NCBI RefSeq assembly: GCF_018278905.1
Contig: NZ_CP046600.1
Coordinates: 3,410,001 to 3,474,000, forward strand
DNA from: Mycobacterium spongiae
Lineage (GTDB): Bacteria; Actinomycetota; Actinomycetes; Mycobacteriales; Mycobacteriaceae
Length of the DNA: 64,000 nucleotides
Direction of reading: 5' to 3'
Part shown: one piece after another, positions 9,076-18,065 of the stretch
Position numbering within the stretch: the stretch's first letter is position 1
Layout: every line of letters starts with the position of its first letter
Program-made: the position numbers and the translations under genes
Notes under the pieces: model-generated
Told to the model about the DNA's origin: nothing
Seen by the model: only the letters and a program-made list of their open reading frames with translations
Databases searched by the model: none

Positions 9076-10185
9076 CTACAGATATCCGGTCTGATTGACC
9101 AGCCGTACCGACGACCCGCCATCCGGATAAAACTCGGCGATGCTCAACGACGCCAGATCAAGATGCAATCGGTACAGGATCCCCGCTCCCGCATTCAACG
9201 CCAGCCGCAGCACGATCTTGATCGGCGTGACGTGGGAAACCACCAGCACCGTCGAACCCGAGTTTCCGGCGACGATCCCATCTAATCCCCGGCGAACCCG
9301 GACGAGGACATCGTCAAAGCTCTCCCCACCCGGCGGCGAGATACTGGTGTCACGCAACCAGCGACTGTGCAGCTCGGGATCGCGTTCGGCGGCCTCGGCG
9401 AACGTCAAGCCCTCCCAGGCGCCGAAGTCCGTCTCGATGAAGGCATCGTCCACAGTCACGTCCATGCCCAATGCCCCGGCCGCCGCCGCCGCAGTTTCGT
9501 ACGCCCGTCGCAGTGGCGAGGAGACCACGGCGCCGATCCCGCCTCGCTGCGCGAGATACCGCGCCGCCGCCTGCGCCTGCCGTTGCCCTACCTGGTTGAG
9601 CCCCGGGTTGCCGCGCCCGGAATACCGCCGCTGCGCCGATAGGTCAGTCTGCCCGTGTCGCAACAGAAGCAGCCGGGTGGGCGTACCGCGCGCACCCGAC
9701 CAGCCGGGAGCCCGCGGCGTCTCAGCTGCAGCGCTGTGGGCAGGTTCGCGGTCCGGCACCTTCGCCGGGTCGCCGCCATCGGTTTGCGCGGCGTCCATCG
9801 CCTCATTGGCCAGCCGATCGGCATGCGAATTTCTCGCGCGGGGAACCCACGAGTAGCTGATCGCATGAAACTGCGACGCCAGGACCTGAGCCTGCGCGTG
9901 CAGCTCGATGAGGTCGGGGTGCTTGACCTTCCACCGCCCGCACATCTGCTCCACGACCAGCTTGGAATCCAACAGCACGGCCACCTCGGTGGCGCCCAAT
10001 TTGCGCGCATCGTCCAAACCGGCTATCAAGCCGCGGTATTCGGCAACGTTGTTCGTCGCCCGGCCGATCGCCTGCTTCGTCTCCGCCAGCACGGTCGAAT
10101 GGTCCGCGGTCCAGACCACCGCCCCATAACCCGCCAGGCCCGGGTTACCTCGCGATCCGCCATCAGCCTCGATGACGACTTTCAC
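9076..10185 (-). CDS. Bifunctional RNase H / acid (alpha-ribazole-type) phosphatase
   Basis: Residues 1-130 form a type I RNase H domain with the acidic residues of the active site in IEADGGSRGNPG, NNVAEYRGLIAGL and AVLLDSKLVVEQM. From about residue 165 a histidine-phosphatase domain begins with LLLLRHGQTDLSAQRRYSG and includes DFGAWEGLTFAEA. The two-domain build equals Rv2228c, which degrades RNA-DNA hybrids and has CobC-like phosphatase activity; this links it to the cobalamin-related cobC-type gene at the head of the same operon. GTG 10183-10185 overlaps the stop of the upstream gene by four bases (GTGA). Confidence 0.92.
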   Translation of the reverse strand: MKVVIEADGGSRGNPGLAGYGAVVWTADHSTVLAETKQAIGRATNNVAEYRGLIAGLDDARKLGATEVAVLLDSKLVVEQMCGRWKVKHPDLIELHAQAQVLASQFHAISYSWVPRARNSHADRLANEAMDAAQTDGGDPAKVPDREPAHSAAAETPRAPGWSGARGTPTRLLLLRHGQTDLSAQRRYSGRGNPGLNQVGQRQAQAAARYLAQRGGIGAVVSSPLRRAYETAAAAAGALGMDVTVDDAFIETDFGAWEGLTFAEAAERDPELHSRWLRDTSISPPGGESFDDVLVRVRRGLDGIVAGNSGSTVLVVSHVTPIKIVLRLALNAGAGILYRLHLDLASLSIAEFYPDGGSSVRLVNQTGYL

Positions 10186-10919
10186 TGCTGAGAACCTTTG
10201 ACCCGCAACAAGATCGCCCCGCACTCCGGGCAGCGCACCACCTCGTCCTCGGGGGCGGCCGTGATGCGGGCCAGCTCACCGCGGCCGATTTCGATGCGGC
10301 ATGCGCCACACCGGTGGCCCTGGAGCTGCCCTGCGCCCGCCCCTCCCCTGGATCGCTGTCGCTCGTAGAGCGCCGTGAGTTCGGAATCCATTGTTGCGGT
10401 CAGAATGTCGCGTCGCGCAGACTTCTGATCCCGGGCCGCGTCGATCTCGGCCAGCGCGGCATCCAAGGCCTGCTGGGCGCCTGCCAGGTCTGCCTGCAAC
10501 GCCTCGATCGCGCCCAACTCACCTGCGTGCTGGGCCTGCAGTTCCTCGCGGCGCTCCATCACCTCGAGCAGGGAATCTTCCAGACTGACCTGCCGACGTT
10601 GCAACGTCTCCAGTTCGTGTTGCAAATCCGACAACTGCTTCACGTCCGTGGCTCCCGATGAAAGCAGTGACCGGTCGCGGTCTTCGCGCTTTCGGACCGC
10701 ATCGATCTCCGATTCGAAGCGCGACACCTGACCATCGAGGTCCTCCAACGCGATTCGGAGCGCGGAAACCCGGTCACTAGCGGCGTTGTGCTCAGTCTGG
10801 GCGCGTTCATAGGTTTCGCGCTGCGGCAGGTGCGTGGCCCGATGCGCGATCCGGGAGAGCTCGGCATCCAACGTCGACAATTCCAGAAGCGCCTGTTGAG
10901 CTTCCACGTCAGCCTTCAT
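10182..10919 (-). CDS. Coiled-coil protein with C4 zinc ribbon
   Basis: The 245-residue protein is a long charged coiled coil (about residues 5-190, with heptads such as [20 protein letters not shown]) capped by a zinc ribbon with cysteine pairs CGAC and CPEC near residues 205-235. This is the PF02591 architecture and equals Rv2229c. It may act in nucleic-acid binding, but no activity is established. ATG 10917-10919 overlaps the end of the upstream Nif3-like gene by 11 bp, and its own end overlaps the RNase H gene, so the three are translationally coupled. Confidence 0.88.
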   Translation of the reverse strand: MKADVEAQQALLELSTLDAELSRIAHRATHLPQRETYERAQTEHNAASDRVSALRIALEDLDGQVSRFESEIDAVRKREDRDRSLLSSGATDVKQLSDLQHELETLQRRQVSLEDSLLEVMERREELQAQHAGELGAIEALQADLAGAQQALDAALAEIDAARDQKSARRDILTATMDSELTALYERQRSRGGAGAGQLQGHRCGACRIEIGRGELARITAAPEDEVVRCPECGAILLRVKGSQQ

Positions 10920-12066
10920 GACTGATCTCTCCCGTCCGATGCTCAGGACCCGATTCCAGGTTCCACGGGTCGGTGCGAACCGTAGCCACCCGCACCGGCA
11001 GCGACCCTCGGAAGCGAGACCGCAGCACCTCGGCGGCCTGGCCGCACCACGGGAACTCGCTAGCCCAATGCGCGACATCAATCAGGGCCACCTCCGAAGC
11101 CCGACGATGCTCGTCGGCCGGATGGTGGCGCAGATCGGCAGTCAGATATGCCTGCACATCAGCCGCGGCCACGGTGCCCAGCAGCGAGTCCCCGGAACCG
11201 CCACAGACCGCCACCCGCGACACCGGCAAGTCCGGATCCCCCGCCGCGCGCACCCCTGCGGACGTTTCCGGCAACGCGGCGCGCACGCGGGCGACAAAAG
11301 CGCTCAGCGGTTCGGGTCGAGGCAGCCGACCTATTCGGCCCAATCCGGTGCCCGCCGGCGGCGGCACCAGCGCGAAGATGTCGAAGGCGGGCTCCTCGTA
11401 AGGATGAGCGGAGCGCATCGCGGCCAACACCGCCGTACGGGCTCGCACGGGCGCGACCACCTCGACCCGGTCTTCGGCCACCCGCTCGACGGTACCGACG
11501 CTGCCGATCGCCGGTGACGCCCCGTCCTGGGGCAGGAACTGTCCGGTACCGGCGACACTCCAGCTGCAGTGCGAATAGTCACCGATGTGTCCGGCTCCGG
11601 CCGCAAAAACCGCTGCCTGCACTGCTTCCGAGTTCTCGCGCGGCACATAGATCACCCATTTGTCGAGCACAGTCACCCCAGCATGTGGGTCGAGCACAGC
11701 TTCCACCGTCAGGCCTAGGGCGCCTGCCAATGCGTCAGACACCCCCGGTGTCGCCGAGTCAGCATTGGTGTGCGCGGTAAACAAGGAACGCCCCGTACGG
11801 ATCAGACCGTGCACGAGGGCACCCTTGGGCGTGCTGGCAGCAACCGTGTCGACCCCGCGCAACAGCAAGGGATGATGGGCGAGCAACAGACTTGCTTCCG
11901 GAACTTCGTCAACGACCGCCGGGGTTGCGTCGATCGCGACCGTCACCGAGTCCACGACGTCGGCGGGATCACCGCACACCAACCCGACCGAATCCCACGA
12001 CTGGGCCAGCCCCGGCGGGTATGCCTCGTCCAGCACGCCGATCACCTCGGCCAACCGCACGCCCAT
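10909..12066 (-). CDS. Nif3-like dinuclear metal centre protein (GTP cyclohydrolase 1 type 2 homologue)
   Basis: The 385-residue protein shows the metal ligands of the NIF3/YbgI/YqfO family: [12 protein letters not shown] at about residue 65 and [10 protein letters not shown] at about 100. An inserted central domain (about residues 130-250), with [21 protein letters not shown], is typical of the longer YqfO-type proteins. Family members bind two metals but the cellular reaction is unsettled; the name GTP cyclohydrolase 1 type 2 is by homology. Equivalent to Rv2230c. ATG 12064-12066 shares one base with the stop of the upstream cobC-type gene (TGATG). Confidence 0.88.
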   Translation of the reverse strand: MGVRLAEVIGVLDEAYPPGLAQSWDSVGLVCGDPADVVDSVTVAIDATPAVVDEVPEASLLLAHHPLLLRGVDTVAASTPKGALVHGLIRTGRSLFTAHTNADSATPGVSDALAGALGLTVEAVLDPHAGVTVLDKWVIYVPRENSEAVQAAVFAAGAGHIGDYSHCSWSVAGTGQFLPQDGASPAIGSVGTVERVAEDRVEVVAPVRARTAVLAAMRSAHPYEEPAFDIFALVPPPAGTGLGRIGRLPRPEPLSAFVARVRAALPETSAGVRAAGDPDLPVSRVAVCGGSGDSLLGTVAAADVQAYLTADLRHHPADEHRRASEVALIDVAHWASEFPWCGQAAEVLRSRFRGSLPVRVATVRTDPWNLESGPEHRTGEISHEG

Positions 12067-13157
12067 CAACACCTCCGGTTCTTCGGGTGGGTCATCGCGC
12101 CGGCGATTTCTGCGACCAACAACGGCCACTCCGGGCGCACCGCCACCCGCAAGTACCGCTCGTCCAGGCCGACAAACGTGTCACCGCGGCGGATCGCGAT
12201 GCCCTTGTCATGCAACCGATTCCGGATCACCTCAGCGTCCGGCATGCGGAACAAGACAAACGGGGCCTGCCCATCGATCACGACGGCACCAATCGACGCC
12301 AGACCGGCCACCAACTCCGCACGCATAGCGGCCAACCGTGCCGCGTCGGCAGCGGCGTCGGCCACGGAATGCGCCGTGCAACAGGCCTCGATCGCCGTCA
12401 GCTGCAGGATACCCATCGGCCAGTGCGCCCGCTGTGCGGTCAACCGGGCCAGCAGATCGGGCGCGCCAATGGCGTAGCCGACCCGCAATCCAGCCAGTGA
12501 CCAGGTTTTGGTCAGGCTGCGCAGCACCAGCACGTCGGGCAGTGGGTCACCAGCCAGCGACCCCGGCTCGCCGGGGATCGAGTCGGCGAACGCCTCGTCG
12601 ACGACCAGGATCCGCCCCGGGCGGCGCAGCGCAAGCACCTGTTCGCGGGGATGCAACACCGAGGTGGGGTTGGTGGGATTGCCCACCACGACGAGGTCGA
12701 CGTCGTCGGGTACGTGCGCGCCGTCCAGATTGAACGGCGGCTCTAGCACTACGTGGTGCACCGGGATTCCGGCCGCGCTGAGCGTGGCGGCGGGTTCGGT
12801 GAACGACGGCGCGATAATCGCCGCCCGCGCCGGGCGGAGGTTGGGTAGCAACGCAAAGCCTTCGGCGGCGCCGGCCAGCGGCACCACCTCATCGCAGCCG
12901 CGGCCGTGCCGGTGGGCTGCCGCCTCTTGGGCTCGTTGCACATCGGTGCGACTTGGATAGCGGGCCAGGTCAGGAAGCCGGTCGGCCAACCGCTGCACCA
13001 GCCAGGCCGGCGGTTGACCGTGACGGACGTTGACGGCGAAATCGAGCATGCCCGGGGCGGCGGCCTGATCACCGTGATAACGCGCCCCCGCAAGCGGGCT
13101 CGTGTCCAGACTCGCCACAGCGTCAAAGACTAGTGCGCCAGCGCATGAGCCCGGCAT
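12066..13157 (-). CDS. cobC: PLP-dependent aminotransferase, CobC/HisC type
   Basis: The 363-residue protein is a fold-type I PLP enzyme. The pyridoxal lysine is in [17 protein letters not shown], the cofactor-contacting aspartate in [10 protein letters not shown], and the substrate-binding arginine near the C-terminus in RYLRVAVR. It equals Rv2231c, annotated CobC (threonine-phosphate decarboxylase-like, making the aminopropanol arm of cobalamin). The same fold serves histidinol-phosphate aminotransferase, and that activity has also been proposed for the tuberculosis protein. It is the first gene of a four-gene overlapping operon running to 9076. Confidence 0.87.
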   Translation of the reverse strand: MPGSCAGALVFDAVASLDTSPLAGARYHGDQAAAPGMLDFAVNVRHGQPPAWLVQRLADRLPDLARYPSRTDVQRAQEAAAHRHGRGCDEVVPLAGAAEGFALLPNLRPARAAIIAPSFTEPAATLSAAGIPVHHVVLEPPFNLDGAHVPDDVDLVVVGNPTNPTSVLHPREQVLALRRPGRILVVDEAFADSIPGEPGSLAGDPLPDVLVLRSLTKTWSLAGLRVGYAIGAPDLLARLTAQRAHWPMGILQLTAIEACCTAHSVADAAADAARLAAMRAELVAGLASIGAVVIDGQAPFVLFRMPDAEVIRNRLHDKGIAIRRGDTFVGLDERYLRVAVRPEWPLLVAEIAGAMTHPKNRRC

Positions 13158-13191
13158 CCTGCCCGGGACGTGCCGAGATCACCCGTGGGTG

Positions 13192-14796
13192 TCAGGAGAA
13201 GAGACCCTGGATGTCGCTGATATTCGACGCCAACGCTCGAACGACGGTGACCGCACCCAGTCCTCCGGCCAGCGGTAGCAAGGCCACGTTTGCCGTGATC
13301 GGATAGCCGATGGCGTTGAGGAGGCTGCCTTCCTCGAGCCCACGCACGATCAAGGTGGCGTCATATGCGGGCAGACTGACAAAGACGGACATAGCGATGT
13401 CGGCTGCCGGAAGCAGGAGCGCGTAGTCCGTCGAGATGATTGAAGTGGCCGCATTCGCCACTTCAATGGGCGTCGGAAGGACCATCGCCGTGGGTGGTGC
13501 CATCGGCGGCCCCACCAACGACGGCGGGGAGATCGGCGTGGTGGACATCGCGTGGAGATCAGCCGCGAAATCCGCGATGCCCTCGTGCGTGCCCGCCGTC
13601 AAAGCCTCGATGACGGTGTGCAGGCTGACCGGCGGAAACAGTCCAAACGGCGTGGGCACATTCGCCGGACCCGTCGAGTAGCCATAGGCTGGGTCGCCGT
13701 AACCCAAGTTGACGATGACTTTCAGGTTGGGTTGCACCAGGCTAGCCAGCGGTTCTCCCACAACGGGGATCGCGCGAACCGGCTCCAGCAGCGGTAAGTC
13801 CTCGGTCCGAATCATCTTGTATGTGGTCATCGTCGGCCCCTCCGTCGGGAGGGTGACAGCGGAATCGATTTGATCGGGCGTGAGCGTGTCATATCCGAAG
13901 TGCACGAAACCGATACCTGCGAGGGCATTGAGGACGGAAACGAAATTCAGCGGGTACTGGGGGAAGCTGGCGAAACCATCGTATTCGCGCGTATAGATCG
14001 TCGTCGGGTACAGATTGTCTGGGGTGGACCCGTAGAAATCCAGACCCAAAGCCGGGAATGTCAGACCGGCGAACCGCTGAAATAAGCCTCCGTTGGGATT
14101 CATCAGGTTGGCGATCAGCGCGAAGTGGAGGTCTGTCGTGCTCGGAGCGGAAGAGCCCATGTTGGCAAGTTCGCTCATTGCCAACGAGGCGATTACCGCA
14201 CTTTGCGAGTTGCCGAACACCGTGACCTGATTTCCGGCAGCGACTTCCCGCATGATCGCGTTGTTGAGAATGTCGACGCCTTCGGACACCGAGGACTCGA
14301 ACGGCAGGTTCCTGACGCCGGTGACGGGGTACAACTCAGCCGGTGTGTACAGGGCTTCCGGAATCGCACCAGGCGCAATGGGTTGGATGAACAGCGAGTT
14401 GAGGGTGTCGACGTAGAATTGAGACGGCAGCGGGTTTCCTGTACCGCCCATCATCAGGGCGACCTTCTCCGGCGCGAGCAGCATCGCCTCCGTCGACGCA
14501 CTCGACACTGCGACCGTGTTGGCGATCTCGGCTGTCGAGTAGGCGTGCGCCGCGGCCGTCAATGCCTGGGCGAATTCACGATGGAATGCCGCCACCTGCC
14601 CGAACACCATTTGGTACTCGCGGCCGAAGGCGCTGGCAAACTCCGCAATCGCCGCCGACACCTCATCGGCGGCAGCCGCGACAACCGCTGTCGTCGGGGC
14701 GGCCGCAGCAGCGCTGGCTTCACTGACCACCGCACCGATGCCCGCCACGTCCGCGGCAGCGGCCGCCATCAGCTGCGGCTGCGTGCTGAGATACAT
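13192..14796 (-). CDS. PE family protein with PE-PPE serine hydrolase domain
   Basis: The 534-residue protein begins with a PE domain (MYLSTQPQLM) that ends with the secretion motif YSTAE at residues 86-90. From about residue 140 to 390 it has the PE-PPE alpha/beta-hydrolase domain: the nucleophile elbow VFGNSQSAV puts the catalytic serine at residue 197, and the strand before it (GNQVTVFG) is typical. A proline/leucine-rich C-terminal tail with hydrophobic segments follows. Proteins of this kind are esterases or lipases on the cell surface; the substrate here is unknown. ATG 14794-14796 begins the PE domain. It is divergent from ptkA. I recall a vapBC-type pair at this place in H37Rv, so it may be a lineage-specific insertion. 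Confidence 0.9.
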   Translation of the reverse strand: MYLSTQPQLMAAAAADVAGIGAVVSEASAAAAAPTTAVVAAAADEVSAAIAEFASAFGREYQMVFGQVAAFHREFAQALTAAAHAYSTAEIANTVAVSSASTEAMLLAPEKVALMMGGTGNPLPSQFYVDTLNSLFIQPIAPGAIPEALYTPAELYPVTGVRNLPFESSVSEGVDILNNAIMREVAAGNQVTVFGNSQSAVIASLAMSELANMGSSAPSTTDLHFALIANLMNPNGGLFQRFAGLTFPALGLDFYGSTPDNLYPTTIYTREYDGFASFPQYPLNFVSVLNALAGIGFVHFGYDTLTPDQIDSAVTLPTEGPTMTTYKMIRTEDLPLLEPVRAIPVVGEPLASLVQPNLKVIVNLGYGDPAYGYSTGPANVPTPFGLFPPVSLHTVIEALTAGTHEGIADFAADLHAMSTTPISPPSLVGPPMAPPTAMVLPTPIEVANAATSIISTDYALLLPAADIAMSVFVSLPAYDATLIVRGLEEGSLLNAIGYPITANVALLPLAGGLGAVTVVRALASNISDIQGLFS

Positions 14797-14941
14797 CAGC
14801 GGTGAGCCCCTCTCTGACGGCCGGATATCCCGCGGCGTTGGCATCACGCCATGTCGACCTTGGTGATGAAGAAAATACTGCGTCTCAGCCGCACATCCCC
14901 CGAAATCCGCAGCAATCGAGCGCGGCCATTCGGTCGCACCC

Positions 14942-15697
14942 ATGCCTCGGTGTTCGTACCACCACCGCGTCAACGACAATGGCATCGTGGGCAGCGTGGG
15001 CACTGTGACCGAGACCAGCGGGAGCCGGACCCAGTACGCCGCGCCTGAGGCCGCTCCGCAACTGGTGATCTTCGACCTCGATGGCACCCTCACCGACTCG
15101 GCCCACGGCATCGTGGCCAGCTTCCGGCATGCGCTGCAGCGCATCGATGCGGTGGTACCGGAGGGCGACCTCGCCGCCCACATCGTCGGCCCACCGATGG
15201 ACGACACCTTGGCGGCTATGGGCCTCGGGGAACGCACCGAGGAGGCAATCGCGGTATTCCGGGCCGAGTACGCCGCCCGGGGCTGGGCGATGAACAGCCT
15301 CTTCGACGGGATCGAGGCGCTGGTGCACGATCTGCGAGCTGCCGGTGTCCGGCTGGCTGTTGCCACGTCGAAGCTGGAACCGACGGCGCGGCGAATCCTC
15401 GCCCATTTCGGACTCGAACAGCAATTCGAGGTCATCGCCGGAGCGAGTCCCGACGGCTCTCGGCGCAGCAAGACCGAGGTGTTGGCGCACGCGCTCGCAC
15501 AGCTACATCCGCTACCCGAGCGCATGCTCATGGTCGGTGACCGCAGCCATGACGTGGACGGGGCCGCCGCGCACGGCATCGACACCGTCGTCGTGGGCTG
15601 GGGCTATGGACACACCGACTTCCCCGACGGCGTCGCCGGCACGACCGTGCGGCACGCCGCGACAATCGCCGAGCTGCGGGAGGCGCTGGATGTCTGA
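14942..15697 (+). CDS. ptkA: PtkA, HAD-fold protein tyrosine kinase
   Basis: The protein has the HAD hydrolase fold: motif I in LVIFDLDGTLTD, motif II threonine in LAVATSKLEPTARR, motif III/IV in MLMVGDRSHDVDGAAAHG. The same sequence elements occur in PtkA (Rv2232) of M. tuberculosis, a tyrosine kinase that phosphorylates the phosphatase PtpA. It is encoded directly before ptpA with an 8-bp overlap, which supports the pairing. The N-terminus before residue 38 is poorly conserved and the start is uncertain: ATG 14942 is used, but GTG 14987 or GTG 14996 would also serve. Confidence 0.87.
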   Translation: MPRCSYHHRVNDNGIVGSVGTVTETSGSRTQYAAPEAAPQLVIFDLDGTLTDSAHGIVASFRHALQRIDAVVPEGDLAAHIVGPPMDDTLAAMGLGERTEEAIAVFRAEYAARGWAMNSLFDGIEALVHDLRAAGVRLAVATSKLEPTARRILAHFGLEQQFEVIAGASPDGSRRSKTEVLAHALAQLHPLPERMLMVGDRSHDVDGAAAHGIDTVVVGWGYGHTDFPDGVAGTTVRHAATIAELREALDV

Positions 15698-16217
15698 TCC
15701 GCTGGCCCGTACGAAACGTCACGACGGTGAGAAAGCACTGCATGTCACTTTCGTGTGCACCGGCAACATCTGCCGTTCGCCGATGGCCGAGAAGATGTTC
15801 GCCCAGCAGCTTCGCCAGCGCGGCCTGGGCGACGCGGTGCACGTGACCAGCGCGGGCACCGGCAACTGGCATGTCGGCGATCGCGCCGACAAGCGGGCAA
15901 GCCGGGTGCTGCAGTCTCACGGCTACCCGAGTGCCCATCGGGCCGCGCAGGTTGGCACCACACACCTGACGGCGGACCTGGTGGTGGCGTTGGGGCGCAA
16001 CCACGTTCAGCTCTTGCGCCAACTCGGAGTCGACGAGGAGCGGATACGGATGCTGCGTTCGTTCGACCCCCGCTCAGGTGCCATTGCCCCGGACGTCGCC
16101 GACCCCTACTACGGTGGCCACGCCGACTTCGAGGAGGTTTTTGCCGTCATCGAGGCCGCGTTGCCAGGTCTGCACGACTGGGTCGACGAGCGACTCGCGC
16201 GGATCGGATCCGGGTGA
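15690..16217 (+). CDS. ptpA: Low-molecular-weight protein tyrosine phosphatase PtpA
   Basis: The phosphate-binding loop CTGNICRS (C-X5-R, nucleophile Cys23, Arg29) and the general-acid loop DPYYGGHADFEEV, with the double tyrosine that PtkA phosphorylates, define a low-molecular-weight PTP. In M. tuberculosis PtpA is secreted into the macrophage and blocks phagosome acidification. The 175-residue protein has about a dozen extra residues (ARTKRHDGEKA) between the MSDPL start and the first strand compared with the 163-residue tuberculosis protein as I recall it. ATG 15690 overlaps the end of ptkA; its stop overlaps the start of the SURF1 gene (TGATG). Confidence 0.9.
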   Translation: MSDPLARTKRHDGEKALHVTFVCTGNICRSPMAEKMFAQQLRQRGLGDAVHVTSAGTGNWHVGDRADKRASRVLQSHGYPSAHRAAQVGTTHLTADLVVALGRNHVQLLRQLGVDEERIRMLRSFDPRSGAIAPDVADPYYGGHADFEEVFAVIEAALPGLHDWVDERLARIGSG

Positions 16218-17044
16218 TGCGCCGCTTCCTGCCACGGCTTGCGTTCCTGCTGCGGCCGGGATGGCTAGTACTGGCACTTGTGGTGATCGCGTTCACGTAC
16301 TTGTGCTTCATGGTGCTCGCACCGTGGCAGTTGGGAAAGAACACCCAAACGTCGCGAGCGAATCAGCAAATCGAGGACTCCCTCAATACCCCGCCGGTAC
16401 CGTTGCGCACCTTGCTGCCGCAACAGGATTCGTCGGCTTCGAGTGCGCAATGGCGCCGCGTGACGGCAACCGGGCAGTATCTGCCGGATGTGCAGGTGCT
16501 GGCCCGGCTTCGGGTGGTCGAGGGCAGCCCGATGTTCGAGGTACTCACCCCGTTCGTCGTGGACGGCGGACCGACCGTCCTGGTCGACCGGGGATACGTG
16601 CGGCCCGAGCCCGGCTCGCACGTGCCGCCCATCCCCCGAGCGCCGGCGCAGACGGTGACCATCACCGCGCGGCTGCGCGACTCCGAGCCGATGGTGCCGG
16701 ACAAGGACCCGTTCTCCAGAGACGGATTCGACCAGGTGTATTCGATCCACATCCCCCAAATCGCCTCGTTGGCGGGGGTGCCGCTGGCCGGGTCGTACCT
16801 GCAACTGGTCGAGAACCAGCCTGGCGGGTTGGGCGTGGTCGGTGTTCCGCATCTGGATGCGGGGCCGTTTCTTTCCTACGGTATTCAGTGGATCTTGTTC
16901 GGGATCCTGGCGCCGATTGGGCTGAGCTACTTTGCCTACTCCGAGATCCGGGCACGTCGTGACGAGAAGCAACCGGCGCGGCCGGCCGAAGCGCCAATGA
17001 CCGTGGAGGAAAAGCTTGCTGACCGCTACGGTCAGCGGCGGTAG
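16217..17044 (+). CDS. SURF1 family cytochrome oxidase assembly protein
   Basis: The 275-residue membrane protein has one transmembrane helix near the N-terminus (WLVLALVVIAFTYLCFMVLA) and one near residue 230 (ILFGILAPIGLSYFAY), bracketing an extracytoplasmic SURF1 domain. Conserved elements include APWQLGKN after helix 1, WRRVTATGQYLP, VLVDRGYVRP and the LVENQPGG segment. SURF1 proteins help insert haem into cytochrome c oxidase. Equivalent to Rv2235. It is translationally coupled to ptpA and its end overlaps the convergent cobD by 13 bp. Confidence 0.9.
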   Translation: MRRFLPRLAFLLRPGWLVLALVVIAFTYLCFMVLAPWQLGKNTQTSRANQQIEDSLNTPPVPLRTLLPQQDSSASSAQWRRVTATGQYLPDVQVLARLRVVEGSPMFEVLTPFVVDGGPTVLVDRGYVRPEPGSHVPPIPRAPAQTVTITARLRDSEPMVPDKDPFSRDGFDQVYSIHIPQIASLAGVPLAGSYLQLVENQPGGLGVVGVPHLDAGPFLSYGIQWILFGILAPIGLSYFAYSEIRARRDEKQPARPAEAPMTVEEKLADRYGQRR

Positions 17045-17982
17045 CCGAACATCCCGCAGAGCGCCGCTGCCGCTGCCTGCACCACCCGCGACAGCACCAC
17101 CGCACGACGCAGGTCGACCACCGTCGGTTGCCCACCGTCACCCAGTGTGGGCCGGATCTGCAGCTCGTAGTGGTAGTGGATCGGGCCGCCGAGCCGCACA
17201 CCGAGGACACCGGCAAAGGCCGCCTCGACGACACCGGCGTTGGGGCTGGGATGGCGGGCGGCGTCACGACGCCAGGCTCGCACGGCGCCACGCGAGGATC
17301 CGCCGACGACCGGTGCACACAGCACTACCAGTGCGGCTGTCGCGCGCGCGCCGACATAGTTCGCGAGGTCATCCAATCGTGCTGCGGCCCAACCGAATCG
17401 AAGATAGCGCGGCGAGCGGTGACCGATCATCGAGTCCAGAGTGTTGATCGCGCGGTACACCAGCACAGCGGGCGCGCCGCCCGCTGTGGCCCACAACAGC
17501 GGCGCCACCGCGGCATCGGAGGTGTTCTCGGCCACCGATTCCAGCGCGGCACAGGCAAGGCCCGGCCCGTCCAGCCTGGCCGGGTCACGCCCACACAGCG
17601 ACGGCAACAGCCGTCGCGCCGCGTCGACATCGTCGTTCTCCAGCAACGCGGCCATCTGTAAGCCGGTGCGCGCCAGAGAGTTTCCGCCCAGCGATATCCA
17701 GCTGGCGGTCGCGGTGGCGGCGATGGACCAGGGTCGGCATCGGCCACGGCCCGCCAGGCCGGCACCCAAGAGGCCCACAGCACCGACGAGCAGGCCCACG
17801 TGCACAGCACCGGCGACCCTAGTGTCGCGGTAGGTGACCTGCTCGACCTTCGCTGCTGCCCGGCCGAACAACGCCACGGGATGCCCGCGTTGCGGATCGC
17901 TCAGTGCGACGTCGGCCACGTAGCCGGTCACCACGCCGATGCTCCGGGTCCGCCAAGTCGGGCACAACAACCCTGCAAACAC
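17032..17982 (-). CDS. cobD: Adenosylcobinamide-phosphate synthase CobD (CbiB)
   Basis: The 316-residue hydrophobic protein has the CobD/CbiB landmarks: an early DPQRGHPV loop, ESVAENTSDAAVAPLLW around residue 155, RAINTLDSMIGHR, and SPNAGVVEAAFAGVLGVRLGG. It joins the aminopropanol arm to cobyric acid in the cytoplasmic membrane during cobalamin synthesis. It equals Rv2236c. The start is placed at ATG 17980-17982; an in-frame start a little further in is possible because the first 15 residues are not conserved. Confidence 0.9.
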   Translation of the reverse strand: MFAGLLCPTWRTRSIGVVTGYVADVALSDPQRGHPVALFGRAAAKVEQVTYRDTRVAGAVHVGLLVGAVGLLGAGLAGRGRCRPWSIAATATASWISLGGNSLARTGLQMAALLENDDVDAARRLLPSLCGRDPARLDGPGLACAALESVAENTSDAAVAPLLWATAGGAPAVLVYRAINTLDSMIGHRSPRYLRFGWAAARLDDLANYVGARATAALVVLCAPVVGGSSRGAVRAWRRDAARHPSPNAGVVEAAFAGVLGVRLGGPIHYHYELQIRPTLGDGGQPTVVDLRRAVVLSRVVQAAAAALCGMFGYRR

Positions 17983-18065
17983 CCCGGCAGCGTCTCACAC
18001 GTCGCCGGCACGCTCCCATGAGGCAAGAACCGCGACGAAGTGGCGCGCGGTCTGTCCACAGCCGG

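Noticed and set aside
14797..15585. Upstream extension of the PE-PPE gene frame over ptkA
   Set aside because: The PE domain begins at 14796, and the extension lies on the opposite strand of the well-supported ptkA gene.
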